DNA of 64,000 bases from Tenggerimyces flavus (GTDB lineage Bacteria; Actinomycetota; Actinomycetes; Propionibacteriales; Actinopolymorphaceae), in NCBI RefSeq assembly GCF_016907715.1, contig NZ_JAFBCM010000001.1, positions 8,099,420 to 8,163,419 of the forward strand, written 5' to 3'. Below are positions 1 through 8,937 of this stretch, piece by piece; the first letter of the stretch is position 1; each line of letters begins with the position of its first letter. The notes beneath the pieces are model-generated. The model was not told the origin of the DNA. It saw only the letters and a list, made by a program, of their open reading frames with translations, and searched no databases. The position numbers were made by a program, and so were the translations under genes.

Positions 1-14
1 GAAGTAGGCTGCCT

Positions 15-248
15 ATGGTGAGTGAGAACGGCCTCTCGTACGAACAGGCCCGCGACGAGCTGATCGACGTCGTCCGCAAGCTGGAGGCCGGCGGCACCAC
101 GCTGGAGGAGTCCCTCCGGCTGTGGGAGCGCGGCGAGGAGCTGGCGAAGATCTGCCAGTCCTGGCTCGACGGCGCCCGCGCCCGCCTCGCGGCAGCGCGG
201 TCGGAGAAGCCCGCCGACGAGGTGGAAGACCTCGACAGTGCTTCCTAG
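15..248 (+). CDS. xseB: Exodeoxyribonuclease VII small subunit
   Basis: XseB is the small subunit of exodeoxyribonuclease VII, a cytoplasmic nuclease that degrades single-stranded DNA to oligonucleotides in repair; several copies coat each XseA subunit. The 77-residue product has the family's usual size. It shows the helical-hairpin signature [19 protein letters not shown] (about residues 8-26) followed by the [14 protein letters not shown] helix, and a short acidic tail. The ATG at 15 is only 14 bases from the window edge; xseA normally lies just upstream and would be outside. xseB next to glpX is common in actinomycetes, which supports the call. Confidence 0.95.
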   Translation: MVSENGLSYEQARDELIDVVRKLEAGGTTLEESLRLWERGEELAKICQSWLDGARARLAAARSEKPADEVEDLDSAS

Positions 249-457
249 GTCGCACCGGTCGGTGGCATCAGGCGTCGCCTTCTCGGCGGATGGCATCGAT
301 GGCGCCATCCGGGTTGTCTGGATCAGCTGATCGGTCGGGCGCGCCATCGACGCAAAGCGGGGCCGAGAAAGCAACGCCGCCACCGACTCTCCTGCGACCG
401 AGCGCCGCTGGATAGGCTGGCGAGCACTCCCCTCGACCCGCCCACGGAGGCGACCCG
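249..457. other. Intergenic gap between xseB and glpX
   Basis: This 209-base gap has no convincing reading frame on either strand. It should carry the promoter and ribosome-binding site of glpX, whose start is preceded by CCACGGAGGCGACCCG. I see no strong hairpin or repeat. Confidence 0.5.
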
Positions 458-1486
458 ATGTCCGATCCCACCGCCGTACCGCCGCCGCTGCGCGTCGAAC
501 CGACGGCGCCGGATCGCAACCTCGCGCTCGAGCTCGTTCGCGTCACCGAGGCGGCCGCGATGGCCGCCGGCCGGTGGGTCGGCCGCGGTGACAAGAACGG
601 TGCCGACCAGGTCGCCGTCAACGCGATGCGCACGCTGATCGCGTCCGTCGGCATGCGCGGCATCGTCGTGATCGGCGAGGGCGAGAAGGACAACGCCCCG
701 ATGCTCTACAACGGTGAGGAGGTCGGCTCCGGCGAGGGCGCGGAGTGCGACGTCGCCGTGGACCCGATCGACGGCACCACGCTGACCGCGAAGGGCATGA
801 GCAACGCCGTCTCCGTTCTCGCGGTCGCCCCGCGCGGCGCCATGTTCGACCCGTCCGCGGTGTTCTACATGGACAAGCTCGCGACCGGCCCCGAGGCCGC
901 CGACGTCATCGACATCACCGTTCCGATCGGCGAGAACATCCGCCGCGTCGCCAAGGCGAAGAACTCCTCGCCCGCCGACGTGGCCGTCGTGATCCTGGAC
1001 CGGCCGCGACACGAGGCCCTCGTCCAGGAGGTCCGCGAGACCGGCGCGCGGATCAAGTTCATCACCGACGGCGACGTCGCCGGCGCGATCATGGCCGCCC
1101 GCCCGGACACCGGCGTCGACCTGCTCGCCGGCATAGGCGGAACGCCGGAGGGCATCATCGCCGCGTGTGCGATGAAGTGCGTCGGCGGCATGATCCAGGG
1201 CCGGCTCTGGCCGCGCGATGACGACGAACGGCAGAAGGCCATCGACGCCGGCCACGACCTGGACCGCGTGCTCAAGACCGACGACCTGGTCGAGGGCGAC
1301 GACGCGTTCTTCGTCGCGACCGGCATCACCGACGGCGAGCTGATGCGCGGCGTCCGCTACCGCTCCGGTGGCGCCACGACGCACTCGCTCGTGATGCGTT
1401 CGCGCAGTGGAACGATCCGTTCGATCGTCTCCGAGCACTCGCTGGCCAAGCTCCGCGCGTACTCCTCGGTCGACTTCGAGCACTGA
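458..1486 (+). CDS. glpX: Class II fructose-1,6-bisphosphatase
   Basis: GlpX hydrolyses fructose-1,6-bisphosphate to fructose-6-phosphate in gluconeogenesis and is typically the only such enzyme in actinomycetes. The 342-residue protein has normal length. Diagnostic stretches are GDKNGADQ (44-51), GEGEKDNAP (73-81) and the metal/substrate site DPIDGTT (102-108), all intact. The ATG at 458 follows a GGAGG-type ribosome-binding site. It sits between xseB and a membrane protein, and fumC lies 14 kb downstream; glpX and fum are adjacent in mycobacteria, so the intervening genes look like an insertion or rearrangement relative to that order. The function call is secure. Confidence 0.96.
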   Translation: MSDPTAVPPPLRVEPTAPDRNLALELVRVTEAAAMAAGRWVGRGDKNGADQVAVNAMRTLIASVGMRGIVVIGEGEKDNAPMLYNGEEVGSGEGAECDVAVDPIDGTTLTAKGMSNAVSVLAVAPRGAMFDPSAVFYMDKLATGPEAADVIDITVPIGENIRRVAKAKNSSPADVAVVILDRPRHEALVQEVRETGARIKFITDGDVAGAIMAARPDTGVDLLAGIGGTPEGIIAACAMKCVGGMIQGRLWPRDDDERQKAIDAGHDLDRVLKTDDLVEGDDAFFVATGITDGELMRGVRYRSGGATTHSLVMRSRSGTIRSIVSEHSLAKLRAYSSVDFEH

Positions 1487-1489
1487 GCT

Positions 1490-3382
1490 ATGGACACGCA
1501 CACCGTGCCCCCACCGGCCGCGACCGAGGCACCGCCGGCGAAACCACCCGCGCCCGACAGCGGGTACGCCACCCGCGGCCGCTGGGTACTCCGCACGCTC
1601 GGCCTGATGCTGCTGCTCGCCGGCGCGCTGCACCTGCAGGCCGCCTCGATCCAGACCACGGTCACGGCCCCCGCGGCAGGGTACTCCCAGCCGGGCTTCT
1701 GGCTGGACGGCAGCGTCTCGATGACCGTGCTCGCGTTCGCGCTCGCGATCATCTCCTGGTTCACGTTCCGCGACCTGTGGCGGCTGCTGGTCCCGAGCCT
1801 CACGCTCGTGGCGTCGCTCAGCGGCATGACGGTCGCCCTGCTCACGTTGATGGTCGAGCCCGGCCCGCTCGGCGGTGCGGGCTTCCGCGGCCCGCTGGCG
1901 GCGGTCGGCCTGGGGCTCACCACGCTCGCCGCGATCTGCCTGATCGTCAGCCACCGCGGCCGGATGCGCCGCGCCCGGCGGGTGTCGATCATCTGCATGG
2001 CCGTCGTCGTCGTGGTCGGCGTGGCCGCGACCACGTTCACCACCGAGCTGTGGCTCCCGGACGCCGTCTCCGGTGGCAACACCATCGTCAAGGAGACCGC
2101 GCTACCGGCGCCGAAGGAGCAGGTGGCGAAGCTCGACGGCGGACTGGAGTGGCGCCAGCCGGCGAACGACAACCGGTCCAACGGGTGGCTCACCACCTCC
2201 GGAGGGCTCGTCGCGACGACCGGCCGCGGCCTGACGATGACCGACCCGCGGACGGGCAAACTCCGGTGGGAGCAGCTGCGGTACGACACCAAGAACGTCG
2301 AGATCCCCAAGGTCTCGACCGACGGCTCGATCGTGGCGACCACTGGCCGGCTCGACAAGAGCCGGAACGTACTGTTCAACAGCCCGCCGACCCGCTGGCT
2401 CTGGGTATTCGACGCGCTCACCGGCAAGATGCTGGTCAGCCGCGCCGCGCCGGACGAACGCAGCTCGTTGCGTGCCGCGCTCGCCGGCAACTGGCTGCTG
2501 TGGAGCCGGGGCGCGACGCCGACCGACGACGCGGTCATGACCGCGACCCGGTTCGACGGGACGACGATCTGGGAGCACAAGCTGCCCGGAGCATGCACCG
2601 TTCGGGACGCGCAGAACGCGCCGGGCGACCGCGTGCTCGCGGTGCTGACCTGCCGTTCGCAGCCCGGGCGCGACTCGTACCCGACCCCGAACGTGCTGAT
2701 GATGTTCGACGCCTCGACCGGCAAGACGGTCTGGACCTGGACGGCGCCGGCGTTCGGCCTGTTCTCGGTCGTCGGCAAGCTGCAGCCGGGCGCGACCGAG
2801 GCGGTCGTCGCGATCGCCCGCAACGGCGCACCGGAGTACACGCTCGGCGCGGTGCGGCTGACCGATGGCAAGCAGATCTGGCTGGACGCGAGCCACTCCG
2901 GGCCGGAGTCCGACTTCGCCAGTACCTCGGTCGCGTACCGGCGGACGTTCGTCACCTCGGGCCGGATCGCGGTGCTCACCGAGGCGACGTTCGACGCGCG
3001 CGCCCTCGAGCTGCGCGCGATCCGGCCGGCGACTGGCTACACGGCGTGGTCGCGCAAGCTGCCGATCACGGAGTACGAGCGGTCGACGGTCCGCTGGATC
3101 CAGACCGTTCTCCCCGACGGCCGGCTGCTGATCGGCGTCGTCGGCTCCCCTGAGGGCACGGGCGGCGAGGCGGCGCGCGACTTCCGGCTGCGGCTGGTGA
3201 CCATCGATCCGCGGAACGGCGAGATCGGCACGGACACGACGATCCCGATGGCGAACACCACGACGACGCCCGCCGACGTCACGGGCACGCCGCGGCTCAA
3301 GGTGACCGTCGGCGACCTCGGCCTGTACGTCGAGCTGCTGTCGGAGAACTCCGTCCCGTTCGTCGGCGCCTCCATCCAGTAG
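1490..3382 (+). CDS. Membrane-anchored PQQ-like beta-propeller protein
   Basis: This 630-residue protein has a proline-rich cytoplasmic N terminus, about five predicted membrane helices (near 33-50, 77-93, 100-122, 136-154 and 165-183) and then a long extracytoplasmic domain. Recurrent blocks such as TDPRTGKLRWEQL, FDALTGKMLV, FDASTGKTVWTW and LTDGKQIW are typical of PQQ-like (quinoprotein dehydrogenase-type) beta-propellers. Such domains mostly act as binding scaffolds at the cell surface; no quinone-binding or catalytic residues can be argued here. It starts three bases after the glpX stop, so the two are probably co-transcribed. The exact role is unknown. Confidence 0.8.
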   Translation: MDTHTVPPPAATEAPPAKPPAPDSGYATRGRWVLRTLGLMLLLAGALHLQAASIQTTVTAPAAGYSQPGFWLDGSVSMTVLAFALAIISWFTFRDLWRLLVPSLTLVASLSGMTVALLTLMVEPGPLGGAGFRGPLAAVGLGLTTLAAICLIVSHRGRMRRARRVSIICMAVVVVVGVAATTFTTELWLPDAVSGGNTIVKETALPAPKEQVAKLDGGLEWRQPANDNRSNGWLTTSGGLVATTGRGLTMTDPRTGKLRWEQLRYDTKNVEIPKVSTDGSIVATTGRLDKSRNVLFNSPPTRWLWVFDALTGKMLVSRAAPDERSSLRAALAGNWLLWSRGATPTDDAVMTATRFDGTTIWEHKLPGACTVRDAQNAPGDRVLAVLTCRSQPGRDSYPTPNVLMMFDASTGKTVWTWTAPAFGLFSVVGKLQPGATEAVVAIARNGAPEYTLGAVRLTDGKQIWLDASHSGPESDFASTSVAYRRTFVTSGRIAVLTEATFDARALELRAIRPATGYTAWSRKLPITEYERSTVRWIQTVLPDGRLLIGVVGSPEGTGGEAARDFRLRLVTIDPRNGEIGTDTTIPMANTTTTPADVTGTPRLKVTVGDLGLYVELLSENSVPFVGASIQ

Positions 3383-3409
3383 TCAGCACCCCCTCCCCCG
3401 GCCCACCCA

Positions 3410-3473
3410 CGCAAAGTGTGGGGTTCTGGTACAGACACGCCGGCGTGTCTGTACCAGAACCCCACACTTTGCG
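3410..3473. repeat. Perfect 64-bp palindrome (element P1)
   Basis: Two 32-base arms are exact reverse complements with no loop. The left arm begins CGCAAAGTGTGGGG and the centre is ACACGCCGGCGTGT. It lies 27 bases after the beta-propeller gene and 39 bases before the arsR-type gene. A sister copy lies at 22692-22751. It could serve as a terminator for the upstream gene, but the perfect zero-loop symmetry and the distant copy suggest a mobile or recombination-related element. Confidence 0.9.
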
Positions 3474-3512
3474 AGCTTGACAGGCCAGGACCAGCGCCGC
3501 CAGGATCGACGT

Positions 3513-3920
3513 ATGAACAGCTCTTCAGACGACCAGGTGCTAGCGCTCGACGCCTGCAACACCCGAGTCGTCGACGCCGCCCGCGTCCAGAGCGTCCAGA
3601 ACCGCATGCCGGCCGAGCCTGACGTCGTCGACACCGCGGACGTGTTCAGCCTGCTCGCCGACCCGGGCCGGCTCCGCCTGCTCGTCGCCCTGCTGGACGG
3701 CGAGCTCTGTGTCTGCGACCTCGCCGCGGTGACCGGCACCAGCGAGTCCGCCACCTCGCACGCCCTGCGCCTGCTGCGCGCGCACCGCGTCGTCGCCGCC
3801 CGCCGGTCCGGCCGGATGGCGTACTACCGCCTCGACGACGCGCACGTCCGGATGCTGCTCGACCTCGCGTTCTCGCACGTGGAACACACCGACGCCATTC
3901 ACCCCGAACGAGAGACGTGA
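3513..3920 (+). CDS. ArsR/SmtB-family metal-sensing repressor, zinc type
   Basis: A 135-residue winged-helix repressor that normally leaves DNA when it binds metal. The DNA-binding helices lie around residues 70-92. The alpha3 ELCVCDL stretch (64-70) carries two cysteines. The C-terminal helix shows D109-x-H111, H122 and H125, exactly the alpha5 zinc-site spacing of SmtB/CzrA proteins. I chose the ATG at 3513 because upstream in-frame codons run into palindrome P1. Its stop overlaps the start of a cation-efflux gene by one base (TGATG), so the pair is one operon and the likely target. Zinc is the best guess; cadmium or cobalt are possible. Confidence 0.9.
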   Translation: MNSSSDDQVLALDACNTRVVDAARVQSVQNRMPAEPDVVDTADVFSLLADPGRLRLLVALLDGELCVCDLAAVTGTSESATSHALRLLRAHRVVAARRSGRMAYYRLDDAHVRMLLDLAFSHVEHTDAIHPERET

Positions 3921-4849
3921 TGGGCGCAGGACACGGTCACAGTCACGGCCACAGCACGGTCCCCGCGAGCGGTCACGCGGGCGGCAAGCACCGTTGGCGG
4001 CTCGCCGCCGCGTTCGCGCTGATCGCCGCGTTCTTCGTCGTCGAGCTGACGTACGGCCTGGTCTCCGGCTCGCTGGCCCTGCTCTCCGACGCGGGCCACA
4101 TGGCCGCCGACGTGGTCACCCTCGCCGCCGCGCTGATCGCCACCCGCGTCGCGACCCGCAAGGACACGACCGGCCGCCGCAGCTACGGCTCGTACCGGGC
4201 CGAGGTCTTCGCCTCCGCGCTCGCCGTTTGGCTGATGCTGATGGTCGCCGGCTACATCGTGTACGAGGCCATCCACCGCATCAACGCTCCCGCCGAGATC
4301 TCGACGACCCCGATGCTGGTCGTCGGTGGGCTCGGCCTGATCGTCAACCTGATCGCGCTGTTCCTCCTCCGTGCGGGCGCCAGCGAGAGCCTGAACGTCA
4401 AGGGCGCCTACCTCGAGGTCGTCGCCGACACCGCTGGTTCGGTGGGCGTCATCGTCGCCGGGCTCCTCGTCGGCGCGACCGGCCAGCCGTTCTGGGACAC
4501 CGTGATCGCGCTCGCGATCGGCGTCTTCGTGGTCGTCCGGGCGGTCGGGCTGGGCCGGCAGGTGCTCGCCGTTCTCGCGCAGCACGTGCCGGACGGCCTC
4601 GACCCGGACCAGATCGCCACCGACCTGGCCGCTGTGGAAGGCGTACGCGACGTCCACGACCTGCACCTGTGGTCGCTGACGTCCGGCATGAACGTCGCGA
4701 CCGCGCACCTGGTCATCGCGGACCAGACCGAGGCGCACGCCGTCCTCGACCGCGGCCGCGCGATCCTGCGCGACCGCCACGGCGTGGCCCACGCGACCTT
4801 GCAGGTGGAGCCGGCCGACCACCGGGGCTGCGACGAACTGGGCTGGTGA
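3920..4849 (+). CDS. Cation diffusion facilitator (zinc/cadmium efflux)
   Basis: CDF transporters export Zn2+, Cd2+ or Co2+ from the cytoplasm using the proton gradient. The 309-residue protein has a histidine-rich N terminus (HGHSHGH), six membrane helices and the TM2 metal site LLSDAGHMAADV. A second site in TM5 reads LEVVADTAGSV, and a C-terminal cytoplasmic domain (about 205-300) ends in a cysteine/histidine cluster, ADHRGCDE. The length is normal for ZitB/CzcD-type members. It is translationally coupled to the preceding metal-responsive repressor, which predicts induction by excess zinc or cadmium. Confidence 0.94.
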   Translation: MGAGHGHSHGHSTVPASGHAGGKHRWRLAAAFALIAAFFVVELTYGLVSGSLALLSDAGHMAADVVTLAAALIATRVATRKDTTGRRSYGSYRAEVFASALAVWLMLMVAGYIVYEAIHRINAPAEISTTPMLVVGGLGLIVNLIALFLLRAGASESLNVKGAYLEVVADTAGSVGVIVAGLLVGATGQPFWDTVIALAIGVFVVVRAVGLGRQVLAVLAQHVPDGLDPDQIATDLAAVEGVRDVHDLHLWSLTSGMNVATAHLVIADQTEAHAVLDRGRAILRDRHGVAHATLQVEPADHRGCDELGW

Positions 4850-4865
4850 CACACATTCACCAGTT

Positions 4866-5459
4866 ATGCTCGGCCGCGTGAAGTTACCCCACGAAATCGC
4901 TCCGGTGTCAAGGAGTGAACCGGCTGGCGTGACCAGCCACGATTTCGCGGGGACCCCGGGGTGGCTCACGGGGGCAACGCGCGCCATGCGTGGCGCCGTG
5001 CTCGCGTTCGTCACGACCATGCTCGCGGCGGCCGCGCACGTCGCCACGGGCGGACACCTGCCACCGCTGCTGAGCCTGGTCGCGGGCTGGGCCGTGCTGG
5101 CCGCGGCCTTCGTGGTGCTCGCCGACAAACGGCGCGGCCTGGTCCAGGTGGGCGCGTCGGCCGTCGGCGCCCAGCTGGTGTTCCCCGCCGCGTTCGTGAT
5201 CTGCGGCCACGACAGCGCGTTCCCGACCCCGTCGATGTCGGTGTTCCACGTCACCGTGTCGATTCTCGTTGCGGCGTTGGCCGTTCACGGCGACTCGCTG
5301 ATCTGGGCGATCGCCGACCTGCTGCGGTTCATCCGCGTGGCGCTCCTCGGAGTGCTGCTGCCCGACGTTCCGCAGCTCGCTCCCGCTTCCGTCGTCGCGG
5401 CCCCCGCGCCGGCGGCGTCGATCCGTACGAACCGACTTCGCGGGCCACCATCCTTCTGA
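4866..5459 (+). CDS. Hypothetical membrane protein
   Basis: The 197-residue product has four predicted membrane helices (about 42-62, 66-86, 92-112 and 124-142), then an amphipathic stretch and a proline/alanine-rich tail. A GTG at 4878 is an alternative start, which would shorten the cytoplasmic N terminus. I do not recognise a family. It lies 42 bases before a DsbA-like gene and 16 bases after the cation-efflux gene. Actinomycete membrane proteins of this kind often have a histidine in the loops (GGHLPP, CGHDS here), but no metal role can be claimed. Confidence 0.6.
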   Translation: MLGRVKLPHEIAPVSRSEPAGVTSHDFAGTPGWLTGATRAMRGAVLAFVTTMLAAAAHVATGGHLPPLLSLVAGWAVLAAAFVVLADKRRGLVQVGASAVGAQLVFPAAFVICGHDSAFPTPSMSVFHVTVSILVAALAVHGDSLIWAIADLLRFIRVALLGVLLPDVPQLAPASVVAAPAPAASIRTNRLRGPPSF

Positions 5460-5501
5460 GCAGTCGAGCGCCATTTCACCCTGCCCAGAAGGAAGATTCC
5501 C

Positions 5502-6233
5502 ATGTCTCAGAAGAAGGATCGCGAGTCGCGTCGAGAGCGTCTCGAAGAAGTACAGAAGGCCCAACGGCGGAAGACGACCCGGCGCAACCTGGTGATCTCG
5601 CTCGGCGCGGTGATCGCGTTCGCGGTCGTCGTCGGAGGCGTGATCTTCATCAACTCGGCTTTGAAGGACGACAAGCCGGCCGCCGCCGACACGTCGACGA
5701 ACAGCCAGCTCGTCCGTCCGGACAGCCACCGGCTCGGTGACGCCGGAGACGGCAAGGTCACGCTGGTGGAGTTCCTCGACTTCGAGTGCCCGTCCTGCGG
5801 GGCGATCTATCCCGCGGTCGAGCAACTGCGCAAGGACTACGCGGGCAAGGTGACGTTCGTCGCGCGGTACTTCCCGCTCGAGATGCACTTCAACGCCGAG
5901 CGCGCGTCGCTCGCCGCCGAGGCCGCCGGGCAGCAGGGCAAGTTCGAGGCGATGTACCAGAAGATGTACGAGACCCAGCAGCAGTGGGGCAACAAGCAGA
6001 CGCCCGCCGACGCGACGTTCCGGGGCTTCGCGGAGGAGCTGGGCCTGGATATGGCCAAGTGGGACAAGGCGTACAAGGATCCGGCGACGCTGAAGCGGGT
6101 CAACGCGGACGTCAGGGACGGCGAGGCGCTCGGAGTGGCCGGAACGCCTTCGTTCTTTCTGAACGGTGAGAAGCTGGACCCCAAATCCTACGAGGACTTC
6201 ACGAAGGCGATCGATGCAGCTCTCGCAAACTGA
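5502..6233 (+). CDS. DsbA-like membrane-anchored thiol-disulfide oxidoreductase
   Basis: The 243-residue protein has a basic cytoplasmic head, one membrane anchor (about 29-51) and an extracytoplasmic thioredoxin-fold domain. The redox motif C96-P-S-C99 sits in LVEFLDFECPSCG, and the cis-proline loop is GVAGTPSFFLNG near 215. This is the DSBA_2/thioredoxin_4 type that introduces disulfides into secreted proteins. Its 3' end overlaps the next gene, a VKOR homologue that would reoxidise it, so the two form a complete oxidative-folding pair. A GAAGGA ribosome-binding site precedes the ATG. Confidence 0.92.
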   Translation: MSQKKDRESRRERLEEVQKAQRRKTTRRNLVISLGAVIAFAVVVGGVIFINSALKDDKPAAADTSTNSQLVRPDSHRLGDAGDGKVTLVEFLDFECPSCGAIYPAVEQLRKDYAGKVTFVARYFPLEMHFNAERASLAAEAAGQQGKFEAMYQKMYETQQQWGNKQTPADATFRGFAEELGLDMAKWDKAYKDPATLKRVNADVRDGEALGVAGTPSFFLNGEKLDPKSYEDFTKAIDAALAN

Positions 6234-6831
6234 CACCGAGAACGAGGCCGAGGCGGACGCCGCCGAGCCGGCGCCGTTCGCCCGGATGTTGCCGTGGCTG
6301 TTGGTGATCGGGGGCATCCTCGGCTTCGCGGCGGCGTTCGTCCTCACGGTCGAGCGGATCGAGCTGCTGAAGAACCCGGCGTACGTGCCGAGCTGCAGCA
6401 TCAGCCCGATCCTGTCCTGCGGCTCGGTGATGACCAAGCCGCAGGCGGCCGTGCTTGGCTTCCCCAACCCGCTGCTCGGCATCGCCGGCTTCGCGGTCGT
6501 GGTGACGATCGGCATGGCGCTGCTGGCCGGCGCGCGACTGCCGCGCTGGTTCTGGCTCGGACTGCAGGCCGGTGCGACGATCGGCGTCGGGTTCATCCAC
6601 TGGCTGATCGTCCAGAGCCTGTACTCGATCGGCGCGCTTTGCCCTTACTGCATGGTGGTCTGGGTCGTCACGATCCCGATCTTCTGGTACGTGACGCTGT
6701 TCAACCTCAGGCGACAACGCTGGGCCCGCATCCTGATCGAGAACCACGCGGTCGTCCTCACCGTGTGGCTGCTCGGCATCCTCGGGCTGATCGTGCTGCG
6801 CTTCTGGGACTACTGGGTCAGCTTGATCTGA
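6214..6831 (+). CDS. Vitamin K epoxide reductase family protein (VKOR)
   Basis: Bacterial VKOR homologues transfer electrons from DsbA-like proteins to menaquinone and so drive disulfide formation. The 205-residue protein has the outer-loop cysteine pair C61...C69 (SCSISPILSCG) and the quinone-proximal pair C143-P-Y-C146 in a five-helix membrane domain, all four in place. The ATG at 6214 lies inside the end of the DsbA-like gene (20-base overlap) and avoids a poorly supported N-terminal extension. Direct overlap with its expected partner strengthens the call. Confidence 0.93.
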   Translation: MQLSQTDTENEAEADAAEPAPFARMLPWLLVIGGILGFAAAFVLTVERIELLKNPAYVPSCSISPILSCGSVMTKPQAAVLGFPNPLLGIAGFAVVVTIGMALLAGARLPRWFWLGLQAGATIGVGFIHWLIVQSLYSIGALCPYCMVVWVVTIPIFWYVTLFNLRRQRWARILIENHAVVLTVWLLGILGLIVLRFWDYWVSLI

Positions 6832-6834
6832 GCA

Positions 6835-7464
6835 CTACCCGCGCGGCTTGCCGAACCAGCGTCGCTTCGGCGGCCGCGCCTTGAGCTCGCCCAGCATCAC
6901 CGGACCGCGAACGCGTACGACCGGCGTACCCGGCGCGTACTCCGCGGTCGAGGAGTTCGACCGCTCCCCCAGGATCGTCGGCGACGGCTCCATCACGACC
7001 GCGATATCGTCGGGAACGATCAGCTTCAGCTCGCCGAGGAACACCTGCACGTCCAGCACCACCTCGTGCGGCAGCGCCGCCTGGGTGAGGTCCAGTGTGA
7101 CCGAACCCAGGAACGTCCGCGCGGTCACGTGCCGCGGCACCAGCCAGCGCCCGGTGACCTTCTGCTCGGACAGGAACGCGGTGATCTCCGACGGCCCGGG
7201 CCGGGTGACATCGGACGGCGTCGACTTGCCGCCGAGCGACGGCTCCTGCTCGACCGGAAGGTCGGCGGTGACCAGCGCGAGCTCGGAGTACGTCTTCGCG
7301 GAGTAGGTCTGCTCGAGCCGGTCCTCCAGCTCCTCCAGCGACAGCCGTCCCTCACCCGCGGCGTCGCGCAACACCTCGGCCGTACGGTCGCGGTCGGAGT
7401 CGGACGCGCGCAGGTCGTCCGACCTGGGACGCGATCCCCACTGCGGCCACCGCGATTCGCTCAT
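6835..7464 (-). CDS. DUF1707 domain protein with LiaF-like C terminus
   Basis: The first 70 or so residues carry the DUF1707 signature (LRASDSDRDRTAEVL, then GRLSLEELEDRLEQTYSAKT and a SELALVTADLP ending). The remainder (about 100-205) resembles the beta-rich C-terminal domain of LiaF-type cell-wall-stress proteins. The length of 209 residues is typical. Such proteins are widespread in actinomycetes and thought to respond to envelope stress, but the biochemical role is unknown. It is convergent with the VKOR gene, the stops being three bases apart. Confidence 0.8.
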   Translation of the reverse strand: MSESRWPQWGSRPRSDDLRASDSDRDRTAEVLRDAAGEGRLSLEELEDRLEQTYSAKTYSELALVTADLPVEQEPSLGGKSTPSDVTRPGPSEITAFLSEQKVTGRWLVPRHVTARTFLGSVTLDLTQAALPHEVVLDVQVFLGELKLIVPDDIAVVMEPSPTILGERSNSSTAEYAPGTPVVRVRGPVMLGELKARPPKRRWFGKPRG

Positions 7465-7493
7465 AGCTCGAGGCTAACCCACGAAAGAGCGGA

Positions 7494-7523
7494 CCGCGGC
7501 CCCCGCCGAAGCGAGGGCCGCGG
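7494..7523. terminator. Candidate hairpin terminator
   Basis: A perfect 9-base stem (CCGCGGCCC / GGGCCGCGG) with a 12-base loop. It lies between the start of the DUF1707 gene and the end of the MFS gene and would fit termination of the MFS transcript. There is no clear T tract, as is common in high-GC genomes. Confidence 0.4.
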
Positions 7524-7633
7524 CGCTGTCATCACGTCACGCGAGTGCCCTTCATGACGGCCTCCTTCCCATTCCCCCTTGGGTCAAGACCCGCCAGTAA
7601 ACGATTTCACAGGGCACCGACAACCGCAAACGA

Positions 7634-8893
7634 TCAGTCGACGGCGACGGGCACCCGCACGAACGTCCGCACCGTCGTCGCCAGCGCGGCAAGGCCGGCG
7701 AGCAGCAGCACGACAGCTCCCACGATCAACGCGATCCGCGGGCTCGCGGCCGCGCCGACGATGCCGCCGGCCAGGGCGCCGAGCGGCATGCCGGCGAACA
7801 GAATCATCCGTACCAGCGCGGACATCCGGCCGAGCAGCTCGTTCGGCGTCACTGCCTGGCGGATGGTCTGGCCGGCGATGCTGCTCGCCACGATCGCGGC
7901 GCCGACCCCGGCGAGGCCGACGGCGGCGAGGGCCTGTCCGAGCAGTCCGTTCGGCGCGAGCGGGATCAGGAACGCGGCGAGACCACTCGCGACGCCGCCG
8001 ATCGCGAACAGCGGGCCGAGCCCGATGCGATCGGAGACGCGCGCCGCGACCATCGAGCCGAGGATCGATCCGACGCCCATCGCTGCGAGCACCAGCCCGT
8101 ACACCGGCAACGGCCAGCGCAGCGTCTGCGTCGCGTACAGCAGCAGCCCGACCTCGATCATCTCCAGGCACAGGTTGTACGTGCCGCCGACGAGCGCGAG
8201 CACCATGACGACGCGCGACTTCGCGACGACGCCGAAGCCGCCGAGCAGCTCGCGCCACGGGCTCGGTCCCTCGTCGGTGTTGCCTGGTCGTTCCTCGCGG
8301 TGCCGGACCTTCAGCAGCGTGAGGACCGAGACGACGAGCGCGCCGACGTTGGCGAGCAGCGTCGCGGGTGCGCCGATGATGCCGACGAGGAAACCGGTGA
8401 TGCCCGGACCCGCGGTGACGGCGGTCGAGCTGGACGTACCCAGCCAACTGTTCGCCCGCGCGAGCTCCCGCTTGTCGACCAGCGACGGGAAGAACGCGAG
8501 CCCCGCGACGTCGACGAAGACGGCGGCTGTCCCGACGATCACCGCCACGACGTACAGCAGCGGCAGGTCGAGGAAGCCGAGCCACGCGGCGACCGGCACG
8601 ACGGCGAGGACGGCCGCGCGGACGACGTTCCCGCCGATCATGATCGGTCGTCGCCGGTAGCGGTCGACGATCACGCCGGCGAAGATCGGGACGACCATGA
8701 ACGGGACGAAGACCAGTGCCCGCATGAGGCCGACCTCGGTCGCGGACGCGTGCAACGTGACGGCGACGATGAGCGGGATGGTCGTGAGTGAGATCTCGGT
8801 ACCGAGCAGCGAGATCGACTCGCCTGTCCAGTACCACTTGAAGTTCTTGTTCAGCGAACGGCCGAGCCCGGACCTACTGATGGAAGCCCCCAT
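7634..8893 (-). CDS. MFS exporter (MFS_3, macrolide/enterobactin-efflux type)
   Basis: A 419-residue major facilitator with twelve predicted membrane helices and the MFS_3-type start FKWYWTGESISLLGTEIS. The loop 2-3 motif GVIVDRYRRRPIMI is the conserved MFS motif A, and a second copy appears as AARVSDRIGLGPL in the C-terminal half. Proteins of this kind export drugs or siderophores; the substrate cannot be predicted. A strong GGAGGA ribosome-binding site lies seven bases upstream of the ATG at 8893. It is divergent from a methyltransferase-like gene 44 bases away, and the two may share a promoter region. Confidence 0.88.
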   Translation of the reverse strand: MGASISRSGLGRSLNKNFKWYWTGESISLLGTEISLTTIPLIVAVTLHASATEVGLMRALVFVPFMVVPIFAGVIVDRYRRRPIMIGGNVVRAAVLAVVPVAAWLGFLDLPLLYVVAVIVGTAAVFVDVAGLAFFPSLVDKRELARANSWLGTSSSTAVTAGPGITGFLVGIIGAPATLLANVGALVVSVLTLLKVRHREERPGNTDEGPSPWRELLGGFGVVAKSRVVMVLALVGGTYNLCLEMIEVGLLLYATQTLRWPLPVYGLVLAAMGVGSILGSMVAARVSDRIGLGPLFAIGGVASGLAAFLIPLAPNGLLGQALAAVGLAGVGAAIVASSIAGQTIRQAVTPNELLGRMSALVRMILFAGMPLGALAGGIVGAAASPRIALIVGAVVLLLAGLAALATTVRTFVRVPVAVD

Positions 8894-8937
8894 GTCCTCC
8901 CCCTGAGCCGCCCAACTTACTGGATACGGTTTCGGCT

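Noticed and set aside
323-1954. Long minus-strand frame of 543 codons opposite glpX
   Set aside because: It lies antisense to a secure gene, has an arginine/histidine/glutamine-rich composition typical of GC-rich shadow frames, and shows no domain.
3410-3473. P1 as the operator of the adjacent zinc-type repressor
   Set aside because: The nearly identical P2 lies beside an unrelated, truncated gene with no metal connection, and SmtB-type operators are short imperfect 12-2-12 repeats.
4908-6596. 562-codon minus-strand frame over the disulfide module
   Set aside because: Antisense to DsbA-like and VKOR genes with intact catalytic cysteines; composition is of shadow type.
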